Shown: positions 32,905 to 44,004 of the stretch, piece after piece | Layout of the letters: each line of letters starts with the position of its first letter | Numbering within the stretch: the stretch's first letter is position 1 | Source: Aromatoleum bremense | GTDB lineage: Bacteria; Pseudomonadota; Gammaproteobacteria; Burkholderiales; Rhodocyclaceae | DNA length: 64,000 nucleotides | Direction: 5' to 3' | Assembly: GCF_017894365.1 (NCBI RefSeq) | Contig: NZ_CP059467.1 | Span: 4,154,001-4,218,000 of the forward strand | Translations under genes and position numbers: made by a program | The notes under the pieces: generated by a model | Database searches by the model: none | Told to the model about the DNA's origin: nothing | Seen by the model: the letters and a program-made list of their open reading frames with translations, nothing else

Positions 32905-35106
32905 CTACCTGCGTTGCGCGTCGATGACGTCGGGCACTTCGCGGATCAGCGTGATCGCGCGCTGCACTTGCGCGACGCCGCCGACTTCCATCGTGAAGCG
33001 CATGTACGCCACCCCCTTCTTTGTCAGCGTATTGACCGCGATGACGTTGAGCTTTTCGCGCGACAGCACTTCGGAGATGTCGCGCAGCAAGCCCTGGCGG
33101 TCGGCCGCCTGCACGGCGATGTCGACCGGAAACACCGACTGGCGGTTGTTGTACGCCTGCTCGCCCCAGTCCGCCTTGATCACCCGCTCCGCGTGGCTCT
33201 TCGCGAGGCGCTGGAAATCGCGGCAATCGACGCGATGGATCGAGATGCCACGACCGCGCGTGACGAACCCTTCGATCGCGTCCGGCGGCGCCGGCTTGCA
33301 GCAGCGTCCGAGCGAAGTCAGGAGCTTGCCGACTCCGACGATCAGGATCTTGTCGCTCGAATCACCGGCGCGGCTCTGGCCGATCACCATGCCGGAATCG
33401 GCCGCCTCCGGCGCGGGCTCCCCGGTGTCGCGCAGCGCGAGATGGACCGCGCGCGGCCCCACTTCGCCGCGGCCGGCCGCGACGAACATCGACTCGGCGT
33501 TCTTGAAGCCGAGCTTGCCCGCAATCTCGTCGATGTTGGCCTGGGATTGCCCCTCGCGCTGCATTTCCTTCGTGATGACACTGCGCCCGCGCGCGAGCAG
33601 CTCGTTCTCTTCGAGCTGATTGAAGTACTGCTTGATCTTGGTGCGCGCGCGGCCCGTCGCGACATAGCCCTGCGTGGCGTTGAGCCAGTCGCGCGACGGA
33701 CCGCCCTCCTTCGCCGCGGTGATCTCCACCGTCTGGCCGTTCTCGAGCCGCGTGTTGAGCGGCACCAGGTGCCCGTCGACCTTGGCGCCGCGACAGTGGT
33801 GGCCGAGGTCGGTGTGCAGGCGGTACGCGAAATCGATCGGCGTCGCACCGCGCGGCAGATCGACGACCTTGCCCTGCGGCGTCAGCACGTAGATCGCGTC
33901 GTCGAGCGAGGCGCGCTTGAACTTCTCGACCCAGTCGGCCGAATCTGCAATCTCGTCGCGCCACGACAGCAGGCTGCGCAGCAGTGCGATTTTCTCGTCG
34001 TAATCGCCGCCGTGCCCCTTGCCTTCCTTGTAGCGCCAGTGTGCCGCGACCCCGAGTTCAGCATGCTTGTGCATGTCGTGCGTGCGGATCTGCACTTCGA
34101 CTGCGCGACCATCGCCGGCGAGCACCGCGGTGTGCAGCGACTGGTAGTTGTTGCCCTTCGGCTTCGTGATGTAGTCGTCGAACTCCTGGCCGATCGGCTG
34201 CCAGATCTGGTTCACGATGCCCAGCACCGTGTAACAGTCGCGCACGCTGTCGACCAGCACCCGCAGCGCGCGGATGTCGTACACCTGCGAGAAGTCGAGC
34301 CGCTTCGCGCGCATCTTGTTGTAGATGCTGTAGATGTGCTTCGGCCGCCCATACACCTCGGCCTTGATGCCGACCGCGGCGATTTCGCGCTTGAGCCGTT
34401 CGATCGCTTCCTGGATGAAGTTCTCGCGCTCGACGCGACGCTCGTCGAGCATCTTCGCGATCCGTTTGTAAGTCTCTGGCTCGAGGAAGCGGAACGACAG
34501 GTCTTCCAGCTCCCACTTCAGCTGCCACACGCCGAGCCGGTTCGCCAGCGGGGCATAGATGTCGAGGCTCTCGCGCGCGACGTCGGTGCGGACTTCGCCT
34601 TTCTGTTCGGTGAAATAACGCAGCGTCTGCGTGCGGGACGCAAGCCGCAGCAACACGACGCGGATGTCCTCGACCATCGCCAGCAGCATCTTGCGCAGCA
34701 CTTCGGTCTGCGCGCGGATCTCCGGTGCCGTCGCGGTCGCCGTCATGCGTGTGAGCAGGCGCAGGCCGTTGAGTTTGCGCAGGCCCTCGACGAGACGCGC
34801 GACCCCCTCGCCGAAGCGCGCCGTCACCGTCTCGATCGGGTCCTCGACGTAGTCGCCGACGGCGAACAGTAATGCGGCCACGCGCGTTTCGACGTCGAGC
34901 CGCAGCGACGCGGCGATCAGCGCCATCCCTATCGCGTGGGTCCACACCGACTCGCCGGTGCCGAGCACGTGGTTTTCGTAGACGCCCTCGGCCAGTTCGA
35001 GGGCTTTTTCGATCAGTGCGCGATCGTCGGCGCCCAGACCATCGGCGAGCAACTCGACCGGCGGAACAGCGTCGTTCTGTGAAATGGCATGCGTGACGGA
35101 GACCAT
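32905..35106 (-). CDS. relA: (p)ppGpp synthetase RelA
   Basis: Long RSH protein of 733 residues. The pseudo-hydrolase domain reads AALLFAVGDYVEDPIE where active SpoT/Rel has the HD pair, so hydrolysis is probably lost and this is a synthetase-only RelA. The synthetase domain shows YGRPKHIYSIYNKM, FSQVYDIRALRVLV, KPKGNNYQSLHTAVLAGDG and VEVQIRTHDMHKHAE. TGS (DLPRGATPIDFAYRLHTDLG), zinc-finger (GRCCKPAPPDAIEGFVTRGR) and C-terminal ACT domains follow, which sense stalled ribosomes. It is the first core gene after the accessory region. Confidence 0.92.
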   Translation of the reverse strand: MVSVTHAISQNDAVPPVELLADGLGADDRALIEKALELAEGVYENHVLGTGESVWTHAIGMALIAASLRLDVETRVAALLFAVGDYVEDPIETVTARFGEGVARLVEGLRKLNGLRLLTRMTATATAPEIRAQTEVLRKMLLAMVEDIRVVLLRLASRTQTLRYFTEQKGEVRTDVARESLDIYAPLANRLGVWQLKWELEDLSFRFLEPETYKRIAKMLDERRVERENFIQEAIERLKREIAAVGIKAEVYGRPKHIYSIYNKMRAKRLDFSQVYDIRALRVLVDSVRDCYTVLGIVNQIWQPIGQEFDDYITKPKGNNYQSLHTAVLAGDGRAVEVQIRTHDMHKHAELGVAAHWRYKEGKGHGGDYDEKIALLRSLLSWRDEIADSADWVEKFKRASLDDAIYVLTPQGKVVDLPRGATPIDFAYRLHTDLGHHCRGAKVDGHLVPLNTRLENGQTVEITAAKEGGPSRDWLNATQGYVATGRARTKIKQYFNQLEENELLARGRSVITKEMQREGQSQANIDEIAGKLGFKNAESMFVAAGRGEVGPRAVHLALRDTGEPAPEAADSGMVIGQSRAGDSSDKILIVGVGKLLTSLGRCCKPAPPDAIEGFVTRGRGISIHRVDCRDFQRLAKSHAERVIKADWGEQAYNNRQSVFPVDIAVQAADRQGLLRDISEVLSREKLNVIAVNTLTKKGVAYMRFTMEVGGVAQVQRAITLIREVPDVIDAQRR

Positions 35107-35200
35107 GGGCGGATTATCCCATATCGGCTCTCATCTTCGCCCGGCTGCAGACGATTCCGCGCTGTGCCATCATCACCGGCCTGCCACGGTGACAAGACCA

Positions 35201-36094
35201 ATGAAAAAGCGCTTTGCCAGCCCCTATCTGCTCCTGACGCTGACTTCGCTGTTCTGGGCGGGCAACATGGTGATCGGCCGTGGCCTGCGCGAAGCCGTTC
35301 CGCCAATGACCCTCGCCTTCTGGCGCTGGACCATCGCATTCGCGCTGACGCTGCCGTTCGCGCTGCCCCATCTGCGCGCGCAATGGCCCCGCCTCAAGGC
35401 GCACTGGCGTGCGGTCGTCGTGCTCGGCTTCATCGGCGTCGGCTGCTACAACACCTTCGCGTACATCGCGCTTCAATACACCACCGCAACCAGCGCGACG
35501 CTGCTCAATTCGTTCACGCCGGTGGCGACGATTGCGCTGGCGTTCCTGCTGCTCGGCAAGCGGCTGACGCGCCTCGAAGCAGCCGGCGTCGTCGTGTCGC
35601 TCGTCGGCGTGATGATCATCGTCGCGCGCGGCAGCCTCGCGACGCTGCTCGGCTTCAGCCTCAACACCGGCGACCTGTGGATGCTGCTCGCGGTGCTGAC
35701 CTGGGGCCTCTACACGGTCGGGCTGCAATGGCGGCCCGCCGGCATCGATCCGATGCTGATGCTCGCCGCCTTCACCGCCGTCGGCGTCGCGGGGCTCGCG
35801 CCGCTGTATGCGTGGGAGATCGCCGGGGGGAGGCTCATCGATCCGTCACCGGCAGCGTTCGCGGGCATTCTCTACACCGGCATCTTTCCCGGCTTTCTCG
35901 GCTACGTGTTCTTCAACGCCGGCGTTGCGGCAGTCGGGCCGAGCCGCGCGTCCCTGTTCATCCACCTGATGCCGGTGTTCACGGCGCTGCTCGCGGCGAT
36001 CTTTCTCGGCGAGCGGCCGCAGCCGTTCCACTTCGCCGGAATCGCGCTGGTTTTCGCCGGCATTTTCCTGACGACGCGCAAACCCGCCGGCTGA
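35201..36094 (+). CDS. EamA/DMT-family transporter
   Basis: Inner-membrane transporter of 297 residues with two EamA repeats and about ten hydrophobic helices: SLFWAGNMVIGRGLREAVPP at the start of repeat 1, NSFTPVATIALAFLLLGKRL at its end, and the matching MPVFTALLAAIFLGERPQPF in repeat 2. Substrate is unknown; relatives export amino acids or metabolites. The start MKKRFASPYLLL at 35201 is preferred; upstream frame overlaps the divergent relA start. It is followed five bases later by mtfA. Confidence 0.88.
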   Translation: MKKRFASPYLLLTLTSLFWAGNMVIGRGLREAVPPMTLAFWRWTIAFALTLPFALPHLRAQWPRLKAHWRAVVVLGFIGVGCYNTFAYIALQYTTATSATLLNSFTPVATIALAFLLLGKRLTRLEAAGVVVSLVGVMIIVARGSLATLLGFSLNTGDLWMLLAVLTWGLYTVGLQWRPAGIDPMLMLAAFTAVGVAGLAPLYAWEIAGGRLIDPSPAAFAGILYTGIFPGFLGYVFFNAGVAAVGPSRASLFIHLMPVFTALLAAIFLGERPQPFHFAGIALVFAGIFLTTRKPAG

Positions 36095-36099
36095 ACACG

Positions 36100-36936
36100 A
36101 TGCTGAATTTCCTGCGCAAATGGCGGAAGGCACGCCGGCTGGCCGCGATACGGGTGCCGGACGCGTTATGGACCGGCGTCGAGAAGAAGCTGCCATTTCT
36201 CGACTATCTTGAACCTGCCGACTGCGAGCGCCTGCGGCAGCTCGCGCGCGAGTTCCTCGCGGAAAAGCAGTTCCACGGCGCCCACGGCATGGCACTCACC
36301 GACCAGGTGATGCTCGCGATCGCCCTCCAGGCCTGCCTGCCGATCCTGCACGTCGGTCTCGATGCCTACCGCGGCTGGGTCGGCGTCGTCGTCTATCCCG
36401 GCGATTTCGTGATTCCGCGGCATGAAACGGACGACGCCGGCGTCGTGCACGAATACGACGACGAAGTCCTCGGTGAAGCGTGGGAAGGCGGCCCGGTGCT
36501 CGTGTCGTGGCATCGCGAGGGCGAAGGGCCGGAAGGCGTAAACGTCGTCATCCACGAGTTCGCACACAAGCTGGACATGCAGAACGGCGACGTCGACGGC
36601 TTGCCGCTGCTGCCGCGAGGCATGAGCAGAGCGGCCTGGGCCAACGTGTTCACCGACGCCTACCGGCGTTTTTGCGGACAGGTCGACGCGGGCGAGGAAA
36701 CGCTGCTCGACCCGTATGGCACCGACAGTCCGGGCGAGTTCTTCGCGGTCGCCTCCGAAGCGTTCTTCGAGACCCCCTGCCTTCTCGAGCAGGAACTTCC
36801 CCGCGTGTACGAACAGCTGTCGCGCTTCTACAGGCTGGACCTCGCCGCCGGCGAGCGCCGCGTCCGCGACGAACGGCGACGCCATTGCGGGGTCCAGCCA
36901 CGCACCGTCGATGGGTCCGGTTCCGGTCGATCATGA
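36100..36936 (+). CDS. mtfA: MtfA-family zinc peptidase
   Basis: M90-family protein of 278 residues. The zinc-binding HExxH is in NVVIHEFAHKLDMQNG, with DSPGEFFAVASEAFFETP supplying the further glutamates. In E. coli MtfA binds the Mlc repressor and has aminopeptidase activity, affecting glucose PTS expression; whether that target exists here cannot be seen. The gene starts five bases after the EamA transporter stop, likely co-transcribed. Confidence 0.9.
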   Translation: MLNFLRKWRKARRLAAIRVPDALWTGVEKKLPFLDYLEPADCERLRQLAREFLAEKQFHGAHGMALTDQVMLAIALQACLPILHVGLDAYRGWVGVVVYPGDFVIPRHETDDAGVVHEYDDEVLGEAWEGGPVLVSWHREGEGPEGVNVVIHEFAHKLDMQNGDVDGLPLLPRGMSRAAWANVFTDAYRRFCGQVDAGEETLLDPYGTDSPGEFFAVASEAFFETPCLLEQELPRVYEQLSRFYRLDLAAGERRVRDERRRHCGVQPRTVDGSGSGRS

Positions 36937-37049
36937 ACGCCCTCAAGCGCCTGCTCATCGTCTATCGCCCCCAGTCGGGCGACCGGTGGGGCGATGAGAA
37001 CATTCTGACCGATCGGGCTCCGAAAATATTCCAAATGATTAATAAATAA
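36933..37049 (+). CDS. Possible 38-residue ORF
   Basis: A short frame whose ATG overlaps the mtfA stop as ATGA and encodes MNALKRLLIVYRPQSGDR, ending IFQMINK. The start/stop coupling is the only support. No homology or ribosome binding site is evident, and the composition becomes AT-rich at the end. It could be a truncated gene or chance. Confidence 0.25.
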   Translation: MNALKRLLIVYRPQSGDRWGDENILTDRAPKIFQMINK

Positions 37050-37210
37050 ATTCATTGGAATAGTACTCCTCCAGGACAGGCGTCATTGGCGGGCCCGGAG
37101 TGATCGGTTGACGCTCACAGCAAAATGCGTTTGCTACGTATCTGGCGTCCGTCTAAGCTGGAAGAGCCATAACCGGCAGACCACCCGATCTATCTTTCGG
37201 AGGACGATTC

Positions 37211-37651
37211 ATGGTTATAACCTGGATACTGGTTGCCAATGCCAGCCTGGCGAAGCTCTATGCAAACCTCGGTCCGAACAAGGGACTCACACTGGTGAAG
37301 GAACTGATCCATCCGGAAAGCCGACAGAAGAATTCCGAACTTGTGACCGACCGTTCCGGCAGCATGGCGTCGGTAGGCAACGGGCAAGGTTCGAGACAGC
37401 CGCAAACCATCCCCAAAACCCACGAAGCAAAGGTGTTCGCGCAACAACTTGCGCAGGAACTGTACCTAGGGCGAGCCAAGAACGAGTTCAGCCGTGCAAT
37501 CGTATTCGCGCCGCCCGCCTTCATGGGCATGCTCAATTCGGTGCTCGACACGCCGACAGCGCAGCTGATCACCGATCGTTTCGAAAAGGACTACACGAAG
37601 GAACCCGAGCCCGTGCTGCGCGAGCGGCTGGGGTCGTGCCTGTTTCTCTGA
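37211..37651 (+). CDS. Host-attachment family protein (PF10116-like)
   Basis: Cytoplasmic-looking protein of 146 residues resembling the family named for attachment to host cells. It starts ITWILVANASLAKLYANLG, has the run KTHEAKVFAQQLAQELYLGR, and ends ITDRFEKDYTKEPEPVLRER, the typical family close. GGAGG lies seven bases before the ATG. In this family the fold is eRF1-like and the actual function in free-living bacteria is unclear. It stands alone, convergent with the ybaK-like gene. Confidence 0.8.
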   Translation: MVITWILVANASLAKLYANLGPNKGLTLVKELIHPESRQKNSELVTDRSGSMASVGNGQGSRQPQTIPKTHEAKVFAQQLAQELYLGRAKNEFSRAIVFAPPAFMGMLNSVLDTPTAQLITDRFEKDYTKEPEPVLRERLGSCLFL

Positions 37652-37730
37652 ATTCCTGACCAAGCCTGATTCTTCGAACGTCTCTGTTCATGAGACGATG
37701 GGGTCGCACCATGCGTGACCTCGAAGAGCC

Positions 37731-37756
37731 GCGGGGCGCCTGGCGCCCCGCATTCA
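37731..37756. terminator. Hairpin between convergent genes
   Basis: GCGGGGCGCC (37731-37740) and its exact complement GGCGCCCCGC (37742-37751) form a very GC-rich stem followed by a short T-containing tail (ATTCATTC). It lies between the + strand host-attachment gene and the - strand ybaK-like gene and can terminate both. Confidence 0.7.
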
Positions 37757-37776
37757 TTCGGCTCGAAGGCGGCCGC

Positions 37777-38256
37777 TCAATGCCGCCAGTAATGCTCGCC
37801 GAACCGGATGTGCTTCGCCTCTTCCATCATCCTCATGAAATCCTCTCCACTCATCTGGATCAGCTTCTCGTGATCGCCACCCTCGAAGTAGATCTCCGGC
37901 TGCTCGGCCAAGGTGTCGTCGACGACCATCCGCATGCCATACGCGCTGCCGACGGGCGGGACCGCGCCCGGTTCGCAATCGGCGAACAGGGCGGACAGTT
38001 CGTCCTCGGACGCCAGGCGCAAGTTGCTCTGCATCGCCTTGCTGAGCCAGCCGAGCTGCACGTGCTGGGTGGACGGCAACACGGCCATCAGGAAGCCGTC
38101 ATCGTCTTCGAGCACGACCGATTTCGCCAGGCAATTGCCGGGTACCCGCGCCAGCTGGGCGGTTTCCATGCTGTTGTGGGAATGCGGATGCGTCAGGACG
38201 TCGTACCGCAAGCCGTGTTCGCTCATGTACTCCTGGAGTTTTGATGCGATTGCCAT
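37777..38256 (-). CDS. YbaK/aminoacyl-tRNA deacylase-like protein
   Basis: Protein of 159 residues with the YbaK/ProXp editing-domain fold: start ASKLQEYMSEHGLRYDVLTH, the conserved lysine in NCLAKSVVLEDDDGFLMAV and GSAYGMRMVVDDTL. Relatives clear mischarged tRNAs such as Ala- or Cys-tRNAPro. The C-terminal extension (EDFMRMMEEAKHIRFGEHYW) is characteristic of this subgroup. AGGAGA lies six bases before the ATG at 38256. Exact specificity is unknown. Confidence 0.8.
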   Translation of the reverse strand: MAIASKLQEYMSEHGLRYDVLTHPHSHNSMETAQLARVPGNCLAKSVVLEDDDGFLMAVLPSTQHVQLGWLSKAMQSNLRLASEDELSALFADCEPGAVPPVGSAYGMRMVVDDTLAEQPEIYFEGGDHEKLIQMSGEDFMRMMEEAKHIRFGEHYWRH

Positions 38257-38498
38257 GATGGTTCTCCTGGATTCAGGATCCGGGCAGCGGGTCTTGTTGT
38301 CGCCCTCGAATGGGACTTTCAACGCGCTCCGCCTACCCCCTGCGGCCCCTCATTTTCTGCCGATATTTCATTTTAGGACGCAACACGGCATCCTGCACTG
38401 CAGGCAGGCCGCCCATACGGTTGCCGGGCGGAGTCGCCCGCCGCAGGGGCGGGATGCGCAAGACGTTTGCAGGTCTCCAAAGCGTGGGAGGTTCGGAA

Positions 38499-39140
38499 AT
38501 GGCTCTTTGTTTCTACTACGGCGCCGGTTCGCCTTATGCTTGGCGCGTCTGGCTGGCACTCGAACACAAGCATCTGCGGTACGAACTCAAGGCGTTGTCG
38601 TTCGATGCGGGAGACCTGAAAAAACCCGAGTACACGGCGATCAACCCGCGCCAGAAAGTACCGGCAATCGTCGATGACGGGCTCGCTCTCTATGAGTCGG
38701 CGGCGATCCTCGAATATCTCGACGAACGTTACGACGAAACGCCGCTGCTGTTTCCGGGCGACATCCGGCAACGCGCGCTGATCCGCCGCATGGTCCGCGA
38801 AGCCGACCAGTATCTGGCGAACCCGCTGGAAGAACTCGTCGCAAGTGTGCTCTATACGCCGAAAGCGGAATGGCAGCAGGAAACGATCGCACGCTCGCGC
38901 GACGCCTTCACGCGCGAACTCGGCCTGTGGGAAACGATGATCGCGGGCGACACGCTGGCGGGCGAACTGTCCGCGGCGGACTTCACGCTCTACCCGTTGA
39001 TTGCGCTGGCGCTGCGAATCGAGAAGAGGAAGCCGGACGTGGAAATCGGCGCACGGATCGGCCCGCGGCTTGCAGCGTGGATGAAGCGGGTCGAAGCGCT
39101 GCCATACTTCGCTCGCACCTGGCCGGCCCACTGGGCCTGA
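38499..39140 (+). CDS. Glutathione S-transferase family protein
   Basis: GST of 213 residues. The thioredoxin-like N-terminal domain shows YYGAGSPYAWRVWLALEHKH, the cis-proline NPRQKVPAIVDDG and the glutathione-binding Glu-Ser in LYESAAILEYLDERY. The helical C-terminal domain contains ELSAADFTLYPLIALALRI with the N-capping box. GGGAGG lies eight bases before the ATG at 38499. Substrate is unknown. The 242-base gap to the divergent ybaK-like gene presumably holds both promoters; no clear boxes were found. Confidence 0.88.
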   Translation: MALCFYYGAGSPYAWRVWLALEHKHLRYELKALSFDAGDLKKPEYTAINPRQKVPAIVDDGLALYESAAILEYLDERYDETPLLFPGDIRQRALIRRMVREADQYLANPLEELVASVLYTPKAEWQQETIARSRDAFTRELGLWETMIAGDTLAGELSAADFTLYPLIALALRIEKRKPDVEIGARIGPRLAAWMKRVEALPYFARTWPAHWA

Positions 39141-39159
39141 AACGATCGCGGGAGCGGCG

Positions 39160-39741
39160 TCAGCCGCTTTTCCCGGCGCACCGGTCGCCCTCGCCCTCTC
39201 CGGCTCGCCATTCCCTGAGCGTCCGATAATGTGCGCCGGCGCTGGTCTGCAAGGACTCGACGAGGGCGAAGCCGCCCACGCGCCAGTCGATCGGTTCCAC
39301 GCAGCGCGCGGAAACCTGCGTATGCGCCTTGCGCAGCAGCGTCACGTGCGGCGCGAACGGGCGCCGCTCGACGGCAAAACCGGCGGCTTCAAGCGCGCCG
39401 TTGAGTCGCTCGACGAGTCCGGCCAGCGGCGCGGGACAGATCTGCGCGCCGGCCCAGACGATGCGGTTGTGGCGCCAGCCACCGAGGCAGTCCAGCCGCA
39501 GCGTGAACGGGGTCGCCTCGACGCAATTCCCGACCGCGATCAGGTCGGCGAGGCGCTGCGGCGACACGTCGCCGATGAACGCGAGCGTCAGGTGCAGCGT
39601 CTCGCATCGCGTCCGGCGCCCGGCACATTCCGCGTGCGCCTCGGCGCCGAGTTCATGCAGGCGCCTCGCGACGCGGGCGCCCGGCCACAGCGCGAAGAAT
39701 ACGCGTGAAGTTTTTCCCGTCGCAGCGGGATCAGGTTTCAT
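39160..39741 (-). CDS. thpR: RNA 2',3'-cyclic phosphodiesterase ThpR
   Basis: 2H phosphoesterase of 193 residues (LigT, '2'-5' RNA ligase'). The two catalytic H-x-T motifs are in [13 protein letters not shown] and [12 protein letters not shown]. The start of the domain, [20 protein letters not shown], is typical. It hydrolyses 2',3'-cyclic phosphates on RNA. It overlaps the ispF stop by 11 bases and so belongs to the ispD-ispF transcript. Confidence 0.9.
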   Translation of the reverse strand: MKPDPAATGKTSRVFFALWPGARVARRLHELGAEAHAECAGRRTRCETLHLTLAFIGDVSPQRLADLIAVGNCVEATPFTLRLDCLGGWRHNRIVWAGAQICPAPLAGLVERLNGALEAAGFAVERRPFAPHVTLLRKAHTQVSARCVEPIDWRVGGFALVESLQTSAGAHYRTLREWRAGEGEGDRCAGKSG

Positions 39742-40228
39742 CGCCCTGTCGCATCAGCAGCGCGACGACCTGGGCCGCGATGCCCTCGCCGCGACCGGTG
39801 AAACCGAGCTTTTCGGTCGTCTTGCCCTTGATATTGACCGCCGCCGGGTCGATGCCCAGGTCGGCGGCGATGTTCGCGACCATCGCCGGCGCATGAGGGA
39901 GGATCCGGGGCGCCCGGCAGATCACCGTCGCGTCGACGTTCACGACGCCGAAACCCGCGGCCCGCACGGCCGCAAACGCTTCGCGCAGCAGCATGCGGCT
40001 GTCGGCGCCCGCGTGCGCCGCGTCGGTGTCGGGAAAGAGTCGCCCGATGTCGCCGAGGCCGGCGGCGCCGAGCAGCGCGTCGGTCAGCGCGTGCAGCAGG
40101 ACGTCGGCGTCCGAATGCCCGAGCAGGCCGCGCTCGAACGGGATGTGCACGCCGCCGACGATCAGCGCCCGCCCCGGCACCAGCGCATGCACGTCGAACC
40201 CCTGGCCGATACGGAATGGAGCTTTCAC
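39731..40228 (-). CDS. ispF: 2-C-methyl-D-erythritol 2,4-cyclodiphosphate synthase
   Basis: IspF, 165 residues, converts CDP-methylerythritol 2-phosphate to the cyclic diphosphate in the MEP isoprenoid pathway. Zinc ligands are seen in [13 protein letters not shown] (Asp-x-His) and the later [40 protein letters not shown] is the conserved C-terminal block. It begins one base after ispD, the preceding cytidylyltransferase, and ends overlapping thpR. Confidence 0.96.
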   Translation of the reverse strand: MKAPFRIGQGFDVHALVPGRALIVGGVHIPFERGLLGHSDADVLLHALTDALLGAAGLGDIGRLFPDTDAAHAGADSRMLLREAFAAVRAAGFGVVNVDATVICRAPRILPHAPAMVANIAADLGIDPAAVNIKGKTTEKLGFTGRGEGIAAQVVALLMRQGDET

Positions 40229-40229
40229 T

Positions 40230-40931
40230 TCAGCCTTCCCGGTTCGTGAGGATCCACTCGGCCAGGTGCAGGTCGAGCGGATAAGTGACTTTCAGGTTCG
40301 TCGCGTCGCCCTCGACGAGTCGCGGATGCAGGCCCGCGGCCTCGATCGCGCTGGCCTCGTCCGTGACGTGCGTCGCCGCTTCCAGCGCGCGGCGCAGCAT
40401 CACATGGCGGAACATCTGCGGCGTCTGCGCCTGCCACAGGTTTTCGCGCGGCACGGTGGCGAGCACCTGCCGGTGTTCGCCGGCGCGCTTCAGCGTATCG
40501 GCGACCGGCACGGCGAGCAGGCCGCCGACCTCGTCGCGCGCGAGTTCCCGGATCAGCTTCTCGATGTGCCACGGCGCAAGGCAGGGGCGCGCGGCGTCGT
40601 GCACCAGCACCCAGTCCGATGGCTCGACCTCATGGGCGGCCGCGCGCAGCCCTGCGAGCACGCTGTCGGCCCGCGTCGCGCCGCCGCAAAAAAGCGGCAC
40701 CAGCTTCGGGCCGAGCGAGGACCAGTCGTGACGACGCCACTCGGCGTCGTCGACCGAAAGCACGACGAACACTTTGTCGATCGCCGGCGCGGCACACAAC
40801 ACGGCAAGCGAATGGAAAATCAGCGGCTTGCCGAGCAACGGAAGATACTGCTTCGGCCGGGACGCTGCCATGCGGCTGCCGTTGCCGGCCGCCGGGACGA
40901 TTGCGAAATGACGAGGCTGAAAGTTCTGCAT
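40230..40931 (-). CDS. ispD: 2-C-methyl-D-erythritol 4-phosphate cytidylyltransferase
   Basis: IspD, 233 residues, transfers CMP from CTP to methylerythritol 4-phosphate. The nucleotide loop is [20 protein letters not shown]; other signatures are [27 protein letters not shown] and [10 protein letters not shown]. The C-terminal [14 protein letters not shown] is also typical. It leads the ispD-ispF-thpR unit. Confidence 0.96.
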   Translation of the reverse strand: MQNFQPRHFAIVPAAGNGSRMAASRPKQYLPLLGKPLIFHSLAVLCAAPAIDKVFVVLSVDDAEWRRHDWSSLGPKLVPLFCGGATRADSVLAGLRAAAHEVEPSDWVLVHDAARPCLAPWHIEKLIRELARDEVGGLLAVPVADTLKRAGEHRQVLATVPRENLWQAQTPQMFRHVMLRRALEAATHVTDEASAIEAAGLHPRLVEGDATNLKVTYPLDLHLAEWILTNREG

Positions 40932-41000
40932 GGCGCGGATTCTACCCGCGCGATGCCGGCTCCCGCCAAGACAACCCCTCGCCCGGCGCCGGCGCCGCTG

Positions 41001-42620
<1,620 letters not shown>

Positions 42621-42732
42621 GACAGTCATCCGTATCGGGTTGGAGACGTCAGAATACGCGCGCTTGCCGAGCAGGGAATTTCGTTTTTTTGGGCTTTTGC
42701 GCAACTTCGTGTCGCGCACTACGCGGCGCCCC

Positions 42733-43761
42733 TCAGCCGAACCGCTCGCCCCAGTAATTCGCCACCTCCAGCATCCGGTTCGCGTAGCCCCATTCGTTGT
42801 CGAACCACAGCAGCAGGTTCGCGAGGCGCGGGCCGTTGATGCGCGTCTGGCTGCCGTCGACGATGACCGAGTGCGGGTTGTGGCTGAAGTCGATCGATGC
42901 GTGCGGATCGATGGAATAGGCGATCAGGCCCGGCTGCGCCGCTGCGGCTTCCGAGAGAAGCAGGTTGATTTCCCGGGATGTCGCGTCGCAGCCGAGTTCG
43001 ACGACGACGTCGATCGCCGAGACGTTGAGGATCGGCACGCGGATCGCCTTGGCCTGCACCCGTCCCGCCAGTTGCGGCAGGAAGCGTTCGACGCCCTGGG
43101 CGAGCCCGGTCCCGACCGGAATCATCGACTGCATGGCCGAGCGCGTCCGCCGCAGATCCGAATGGTGATAACCATCGATGAGCGGCTGGTCGTTCATCAC
43201 CGAATGCAGCGTCGTCAGGAAAACATGGCCGATGCCGAACGCGCGGTGCAACTGGTCGAGGACGGGTACGACCGCGTTCGTCGTGCACGAGGCGTTGGAC
43301 ACGATGCGCTGATGGCTGCCAAGCTCGCCGTGGTTGATGCCATACACGACCGTGAGATCGACGTCCTGCGCGCTGCGTCCGGGCTGCGAGATCAGCAGCC
43401 GTTCGCACCCCGCGTCGAGGAAGCGATCGAAATCATGGCGTTGCGTGTAGCAGCCCGAGCATTCGATCAGCAGGTCGACGCCGATCCCCTTCCAGTCGAC
43501 CTCCTCGGGCACAGAGGCATGCGTGACGCCGATCTCGCGCCCGTCGACGATCAGGCAATCGGCTCCGGTCCCGATTTTTCCCGGGAAAACGCCGTGCGTG
43601 GAATCGAAGCGCGACAGGTAGGCAATGGTCGCGAGGTCGGCCGGCTCGTTGATCGACACGATCTGCAGCGTGTTCTTCAGCGGCGACTCGTACAGCGCGC
43701 GCAGGAAACAACGCCCGATCCGGCCATAACCGTTGATTGCGAGACGCAGCGAGTTGCTCAT
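42733..43761 (-). CDS. epd: Erythrose-4-phosphate dehydrogenase-like (Epd/GapB)
   Basis: NAD-dependent dehydrogenase of 342 residues in the GAPDH superfamily. NAD-binding LAINGYGRIGRCFLRALYE and the catalytic cysteine in VSNASCTTNAVVPVLDQLHR are intact. TTLHSVMNDQPLIDGYHHSD, RRTRSAMQSMIPVGTGLAQG and SIDFSHNPHSVIVDGSQTRI align better with E. coli Epd than with glycolytic Gap. Epd feeds pyridoxal phosphate synthesis. Glycolytic GAPDH remains a possible alternative. The start is the ATG at 43761. Confidence 0.85.
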   Translation of the reverse strand: MSNSLRLAINGYGRIGRCFLRALYESPLKNTLQIVSINEPADLATIAYLSRFDSTHGVFPGKIGTGADCLIVDGREIGVTHASVPEEVDWKGIGVDLLIECSGCYTQRHDFDRFLDAGCERLLISQPGRSAQDVDLTVVYGINHGELGSHQRIVSNASCTTNAVVPVLDQLHRAFGIGHVFLTTLHSVMNDQPLIDGYHHSDLRRTRSAMQSMIPVGTGLAQGVERFLPQLAGRVQAKAIRVPILNVSAIDVVVELGCDATSREINLLLSEAAAAQPGLIAYSIDPHASIDFSHNPHSVIVDGSQTRINGPRLANLLLWFDNEWGYANRMLEVANYWGERFG

Positions 43762-44004
43762 TTCGCGTCTCTCGCCAGCCAAAAAAATGAATCCACTCAT
43801 GCTCCATTATGTCTGCTGAATTACGGCGAATCGACGAGGTCGGTGCGCGAACCGCCAGAATACACGTAACGATTCGGCCACGGCATCGTCGCGGGCCTCT
43901 GTCGCACGGCGCACCGTTTCACCGTCCGCATGAATCGAATAGAGTAACGAACCAGTCGGCATGCAATACCACGAAGACCTGCAAGAAAAACCGGGAGTGA
44001 CGGC

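Noticed and set aside
32716..34872. Plus-strand open frame of 718 codons opposite relA
   Set aside because: Antisense shadow of relA, with Arg/Asp/His-rich translation typical of complementary high-GC coding sequence.
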